Positions 7,024 through 9,280 of a stretch of DNA of 9,280 nucleotides are shown here, piece after piece. Position 1 is the stretch's first letter. Every line of letters starts with the position of its first letter. A model generated the notes under the pieces. That model saw nothing but the letters and a program-made list of their open reading frames with translations, was not told the DNA's origin and did not search any database. Location of the stretch: NCBI GenBank assembly GCA_002392275.1, contig DGGQ01000097.1, positions 1 to 9,280 on the forward strand, given 5' to 3'. Made by a program: the position numbers and the translations under genes. Source of the DNA: Treponema sp. UBA3870. Lineage in GTDB: Bacteria; Spirochaetota; Spirochaetia; Treponematales; Treponemataceae.

Positions 7024-7052
7024 TTGAAAAATACTTGCATAAATGGTATGGT
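7024..7052 (+). promoter_or_regulatory. Weak putative promoter of the membrane-protein gene
   Basis: TTGAAA (7024-7029) and TATGGT (7047-7052) are 17 nt apart. The -10 matches only four of six consensus bases. As with znuA, it ends only 7 nt before the start codon, so a transcript from it would be leaderless or nearly so. A second -35-like TTGCAT at 7035-7040 is too close to any good -10. Confidence 0.3.
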
Positions 7053-7059
7053 GTAGAAT

Positions 7060-7719
7060 ATGTATACGTTTTTGTTTGCTTGCATTCCGGTCTTTATTCT
7101 TCTTTACTGCACCGCGAATGCTAGATTTAACTGGAAGTCGTTCATTCCGCCTCTGGCTTTTGGATTTTTGGTTGCGTTTGCCTTCTATATTGGCAAAAAA
7201 TTTATGATTTTCAATCGCTATGTGTGGACAACGAATTCCGTTGCCGCGATTATGAACATAGTCATCTTTGAGGTGATCGTTCCTCTGCTTGCATGTCTGC
7301 TTGTCTTTGTGATTTTCGACCGCTCCACGGTTGAGTACAAGGCGGAGTCCCTTGCACCCTTGGTTATGACTTTCTTTACGGTGATGGTTCCTTTCAATGT
7401 GCTGAATGGCGACGACCGTCTGTCCGTGTTCATGATTTATGCGAAGCCGCTTTTGTTTGCGGGAATGTCCGTGCTTTTGTCCGTGTTCGCTTCCGTGGCT
7501 GTTGATTTTTTCAGGAAAAAGAATGTTCCGCTGGGGGCTGTCTTTGTCCTGCTTGCCGTGGCAATAATTTTTGTTCCGGCTGTGGTTGAGGCATCCTGGT
7601 ACTACAGCGGTTCCTTCTTCTATGTGATTGTGTCGGCGATTTTTGCGACAGTTTCCGTTGCTGTATACCTTGCGAGGGGAATAATAGTCGCGGCCATGGA
7701 CAAAAAGAAGGCTTGACAA
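7060..7719 (+). CDS. Unrecognised polytopic membrane protein
   Basis: I do not recognise the family. The 218-residue product is strongly hydrophobic, with about seven probable membrane segments near residues 2-17, 27-45, 57-85, 95-112, 125-147, 152-172 and 180-205, and a basic C-terminal tail (MDKKKA) that probably lies in the cytoplasm. Short charged loops hold FNRYVW (51-56), FDRSTVEYKAES (86-97) and LNGDDRLS (112-119). No signal peptide separate from the first helix, no Cys cluster and no catalytic motif are visible. The ATG at 7060 is the first possible start, since TAG lies in frame at 7054-7056. No clear Shine-Dalgarno precedes it. It is isolated: structured non-coding DNA lies before it and a strong terminator after it, so it is probably transcribed alone. 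Stop codon TGA is at 7717-7719. Confidence 0.75.
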
Positions 7720-7741
7720 AAAATATTGATGGAAAAAATGG

Positions 7742-7777
7742 AAGGACCTGCTGCCAGAAACAACAGGTCCTTTTTTT
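7742..7777 (+). terminator. Intrinsic terminator after the membrane-protein gene
   Basis: A perfect 9-bp stem, AAGGACCTG (7742-7750) with CAGGTCCTT (7764-7772), has a 13-base loop and a seven-T run (7771-7777). It ends transcription 23 nt after the stop codon and isolates the infC operon from upstream transcripts. Confidence 0.92.
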
Positions 7778-7903
7778 ATGGGTTGTCAATTGTGTTTTGT
7801 GGGTGTTGGTCGCAAGCTGCCGCTTGCTCTTCAAGTTTTTGTTTCTTTTCCCTCAAAAATATGGAATTCCCTCTTAAAATTTGGCTTAATTCATTTTCAA
7901 CAC
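7778..7903. other. Non-coding spacer with a small hairpin
   Basis: This A+T-rich stretch holds no credible gene. A small hairpin, GCAAGC (7812-7817) with GCTTGC (7822-7827) around TGCC, is followed by T-rich but interrupted sequence. It could be a weak second terminator or chance. I see no riboswitch or ribosomal-protein leader that I can name. Confidence 0.35.
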
Positions 7904-7933
7904 TAGACAAAATATTTAGTTTTTTGGTATGAT
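7904..7933 (+). promoter_or_regulatory. Sigma70-type promoter of the infC operon
   Basis: TAGACA (7904-7909) and TATGAT (7928-7933) each match five of six consensus bases and are separated by 18 nt. A start near 7940 would leave a leader of about 45 nt before infC. This is the best promoter match in the window, as fits a highly expressed translation operon. Confidence 0.65.
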
Positions 7934-7973
7934 GGTTTCTAAATCTACAACCAGATAGAGTGTTTCGCACACC

Positions 7974-7980
7974 AAGGAGG
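7974..7980 (+). promoter_or_regulatory. Strong ribosome binding site fixing the infC TTG start
   Basis: AAGGAGG matches the anti-Shine-Dalgarno almost fully and ends 4 nt before TTG 7985. No ATG or GTG lies at a suitable distance in frame; the next ATG (8003) is 22 nt away. This supports TTG as the true start. Confidence 0.75.
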
Positions 7981-7984
7981 AGCG

Positions 7985-8512
7985 TTGGCAGACAATAAGG
8001 GAATGCGCGTTAATGAACAGATTCGCGTGCGTGAGGTCAGACTCATTGATGATGAAGGTAACCAGAAGGGAATTATCCCGACAATCGAAGCCCTCAAGAT
8101 GGCAAGGGAGCGTGATCTCGATCTTGTTGAAGTATCGCCGAATGCAAATCCGCCGGTTTGTAAAATACTCGACTTCGGAAAATACCGTTTTGAACAGGAG
8201 AAAAAACTCCGTGACTCCAAGAAAAAACAGAAGGTATTGAAGCTCAAGGAAATTCGTATGCAGCCAAAGATTGGCCCAGGCGACCTTGACACGAAGGCAA
8301 AGCATGTTCAGGAATTCTTAAACGAGGGCGATAAGGTCAAAGTCACCATCCGTTTCCGCGGTAGGGAACTTGCTCACACCGAGCTCGGCTTCGATGTCCT
8401 GAAGGAAGTAGAAAAAAGACTTGAGGAAGGGTCGTACGCCATTGAAAAGCCAGCCGCGATGGAGGGTAGGTTCATGTCCATGACTCTTGGCTCCAAGGTC
8501 GTAAAGAAGTGA
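7985..8512 (+). CDS. infC: Translation initiation factor IF-3
   Basis: IF3 binds the 30S subunit, keeps it apart from 50S and checks start-codon pairing. The 175-residue product has the normal two-domain form. The N-domain runs about 7-75, with VNEQIRVREVRLID, EALKMARERDLDLVEVSP and PPVCKILDFGKYRFEQEK, followed by a basic linker (KKKQK). The C-domain has LKEIRMQPKIGPGDLDTK, GDKVKVTIRFRGRE and a C-terminal KVVKK. The start is TTG at 7985, supported by AAGGAGG 4 nt upstream. infC genes in several bacteria use non-ATG starts that IF3 itself discriminates against; TTG may allow mild autoregulation here (inference). Starting at ATG 8003 would remove six residues that family members often vary in. 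First gene of infC-rpmI-rplT. Confidence 0.96.
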   Translation: MADNKGMRVNEQIRVREVRLIDDEGNQKGIIPTIEALKMARERDLDLVEVSPNANPPVCKILDFGKYRFEQEKKLRDSKKKQKVLKLKEIRMQPKIGPGDLDTKAKHVQEFLNEGDKVKVTIRFRGRELAHTELGFDVLKEVEKRLEEGSYAIEKPAAMEGRFMSMTLGSKVVKK

Positions 8513-8519
8513 GGTTTTT

Positions 8520-8720
8520 ATGCCAAAGATGAAGACAAAGAAGTCTGCAGCAAAACGCTACAGTCTTACAGGGACCGGAAAGGTCAAGTACAAGAAGATG
8601 AATCTCCGTCATATTCTGACCAAGAGATCACCAAAGCGCAAGATGAATCTTCGCCACGCCGGAATTCTTTCTGAGGATCAGACAAAGAAAATTCGCAAGC
8701 AGATGCTTCCATACGGTTGA
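8520..8720 (+). CDS. rpmI: 50S ribosomal protein L35
   Basis: The 66-residue, very basic protein has the L35 pattern: MPKMKTKKSAAKRY at the N-terminus, then the central NLRHILTKRSPKRK, and PYG at the end. It is part of the large ribosomal subunit. GAGG (8511-8514), overlapping the infC stop codon, lies 5 nt before the ATG, so translation is probably coupled to infC. In other bacteria L20 represses this gene by binding RNA upstream; I cannot identify such a site here. A 4-bp hairpin (8713-8716 with 8722-8725) spans the stop codon and is probably chance. Confidence 0.96.
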   Translation: MPKMKTKKSAAKRYSLTGTGKVKYKKMNLRHILTKRSPKRKMNLRHAGILSEDQTKKIRKQMLPYG

Positions 8721-8771
8721 GCCGTTGGTTGTTGATGACAGATTTAGATTGTTTGATTAAGGAGTAAGAAG

Positions 8772-9131
8772 ATGTCAAGAGCGGTTGATGGAACAAAAAG
8801 GAAAAATCGTCGTGCGAAAATTTTGAAGCTCGCAAAGGGCTTCTATGGTGATAGAAAGTCGAACTATAAGCCTGCGAAGGATGCTGTTGTAAAGGCTCTG
8901 GACCATGCTTATTCTGGACGCAAGAGAAAGAAGCGTGATTACCGCTCTCTCTGGATTGCCCGTATCAATGCGGCTGTCCGTGAGCAGGGAATCTCGTACA
9001 GCAGGTTCATCGCTGGTCTGACAAAGGCCGGTGTGCAGCTTAACCGCAAGGCTCTGAGCAATATGGCCATCGAGGACCCAGTTGCATTCAAGGCAGTGGT
9101 TGATGTCGCCAAGAACGCGCTCGACAAATAA
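8772..9131 (+). CDS. rplT: 50S ribosomal protein L20
   Basis: L20 binds 23S rRNA early in large-subunit assembly and in other bacteria represses its own operon. The 119-residue product has the family pattern throughout: a basic N-terminal helix (TKRKNRRAKILKLAKGFYGDRKS), YSGRKRKKRDYRSLWIARINAA in the middle and GLTKAGVQLNRKALSNMA in the globular C-terminal half, ending AKNALDK. Length is normal. AAGGAG (8759-8764), 7 nt before the ATG, is a good ribosome binding site. The 51-nt gap after rpmI shows no terminator. Confidence 0.97.
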   Translation: MSRAVDGTKRKNRRAKILKLAKGFYGDRKSNYKPAKDAVVKALDHAYSGRKRKKRDYRSLWIARINAAVREQGISYSRFIAGLTKAGVQLNRKALSNMAIEDPVAFKAVVDVAKNALDK

Positions 9132-9140
9132 GGCGGAAAT

Positions 9141-9280
9141 ATGATTTCACTCGATCAGGTTGTTCTGTTGCAGAAAAAGGTAGAGGCTGCTGTGGCAAAA
9201 ATTAATTCGCTCAACGGCGAGGTGGCACAGCTTTCTTCAGAAAACGATGCTTTGCGTAGAAAATGCGCAGAGCTCACAAA
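9141..9280 (+). CDS. Short coiled-coil protein, ZapB-like (3' end outside the window)
   Basis: The first 46 codons after ATG 9141 read MISLDQVVLLQKKVEAAVAK, then INSLNGEVAQLSSENDALRRKCAEL. Hydrophobic residues recur every three to four positions among charged ones, so the chain is an amphipathic helix or coiled coil. Proteins of this type are often annotated as ZapB-like cell-division factors, and from memory treponemes carry one directly after rplT. Function is not proved by the sequence. AGGCGG (9131-9136) ends 4 nt before the start and is a modest ribosome binding site. The 9-nt spacing from rplT suggests co-transcription. Confidence 0.7.
   Translation, partial: MISLDQVVLLQKKVEAAVAKINSLNGEVAQLSSENDALRRKCAELT

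Noticed and set aside
7000..7719. Minus-strand frame of 239 codons opposite the membrane gene
   Set aside because: The product is extremely rich in His, Asn, Lys and Arg, as expected from antisense of a hydrophobic gene; the + strand protein has regular membrane helices and a terminator in the right place.
7726..7932. 68-codon + strand frame after the membrane gene
   Set aside because: It runs through the strong terminator hairpin and the infC promoter, and its composition is Cys/Ser/Phe-rich with no family look.
8713..8725. Hairpin at the rpmI stop codon as an L20 autoregulatory site
   Set aside because: Only 4 bp with a 5-base loop; no resemblance to a known L20-binding structure can be shown.

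Overview
The window looks like the chromosome of a treponeme-type spirochaete. The evidence is a zinc-type ABC uptake operon resembling the treponemal znuABC set, a MutS2/TatD block, and infC-rpmI-rplT followed by a short coiled-coil gene. This assignment is from recalled gene order and protein character, not from a search. Almost all genes read on the + strand. Nothing indicates a phage, plasmid, insertion sequence or CRISPR array.

Layout. (1) Positions 1-94 hold the 3' part of a tRNA-Leu(UAA) without an encoded CCA, then its intrinsic terminator. (2) Positions 116-2694 hold a promoter and a compact znuA-znuC-znuB operon (binding lipoprotein, ATPase, membrane permease), with gaps of 7 and 2 nt. 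(3) Positions 2723-6887 hold a very long reading frame that joins a complete phosphoglycolate-phosphatase-like HAD domain to a complete MutS2, then a TatD-family metal-dependent hydrolase. (4) Positions 6888-7059 are non-coding and hold nested and mutually exclusive inverted repeats, then a weak promoter. (5) Positions 7060-7777 hold an unrecognised protein with about seven membrane segments and a strong terminator. (6) Positions 7904-9280 hold a good sigma70-like promoter, infC (TTG start), rpmI, rplT and the first 46 codons of a ZapB-like coiled-coil gene cut by the window end.

How the genes fit together. The znu genes would form one metal importer: a periplasmic lipoprotein passes Zn (or Mn) to the permease, driven by the ATPase. 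The phosphatase-MutS2 protein and TatD both belong to families linked to nucleic-acid metabolism. They could be co-transcribed from znu, since no terminator is visible between 2694 and 6887. The infC block supplies initiation factor IF3 and ribosomal proteins L35 and L20.

Most unusual points. The HAD-MutS2 in-frame fusion has its junction exactly on a T6-GA-G6 double homopolymer, where loss of one T would recreate two separate, overlapping genes. The non-coding stretch after tatD has several competing stems and a possible loop-loop contact. Two genes (znuA and the membrane gene) have a -10-like box only about 10 nt before the ATG and no Shine-Dalgarno, unlike the other genes here.
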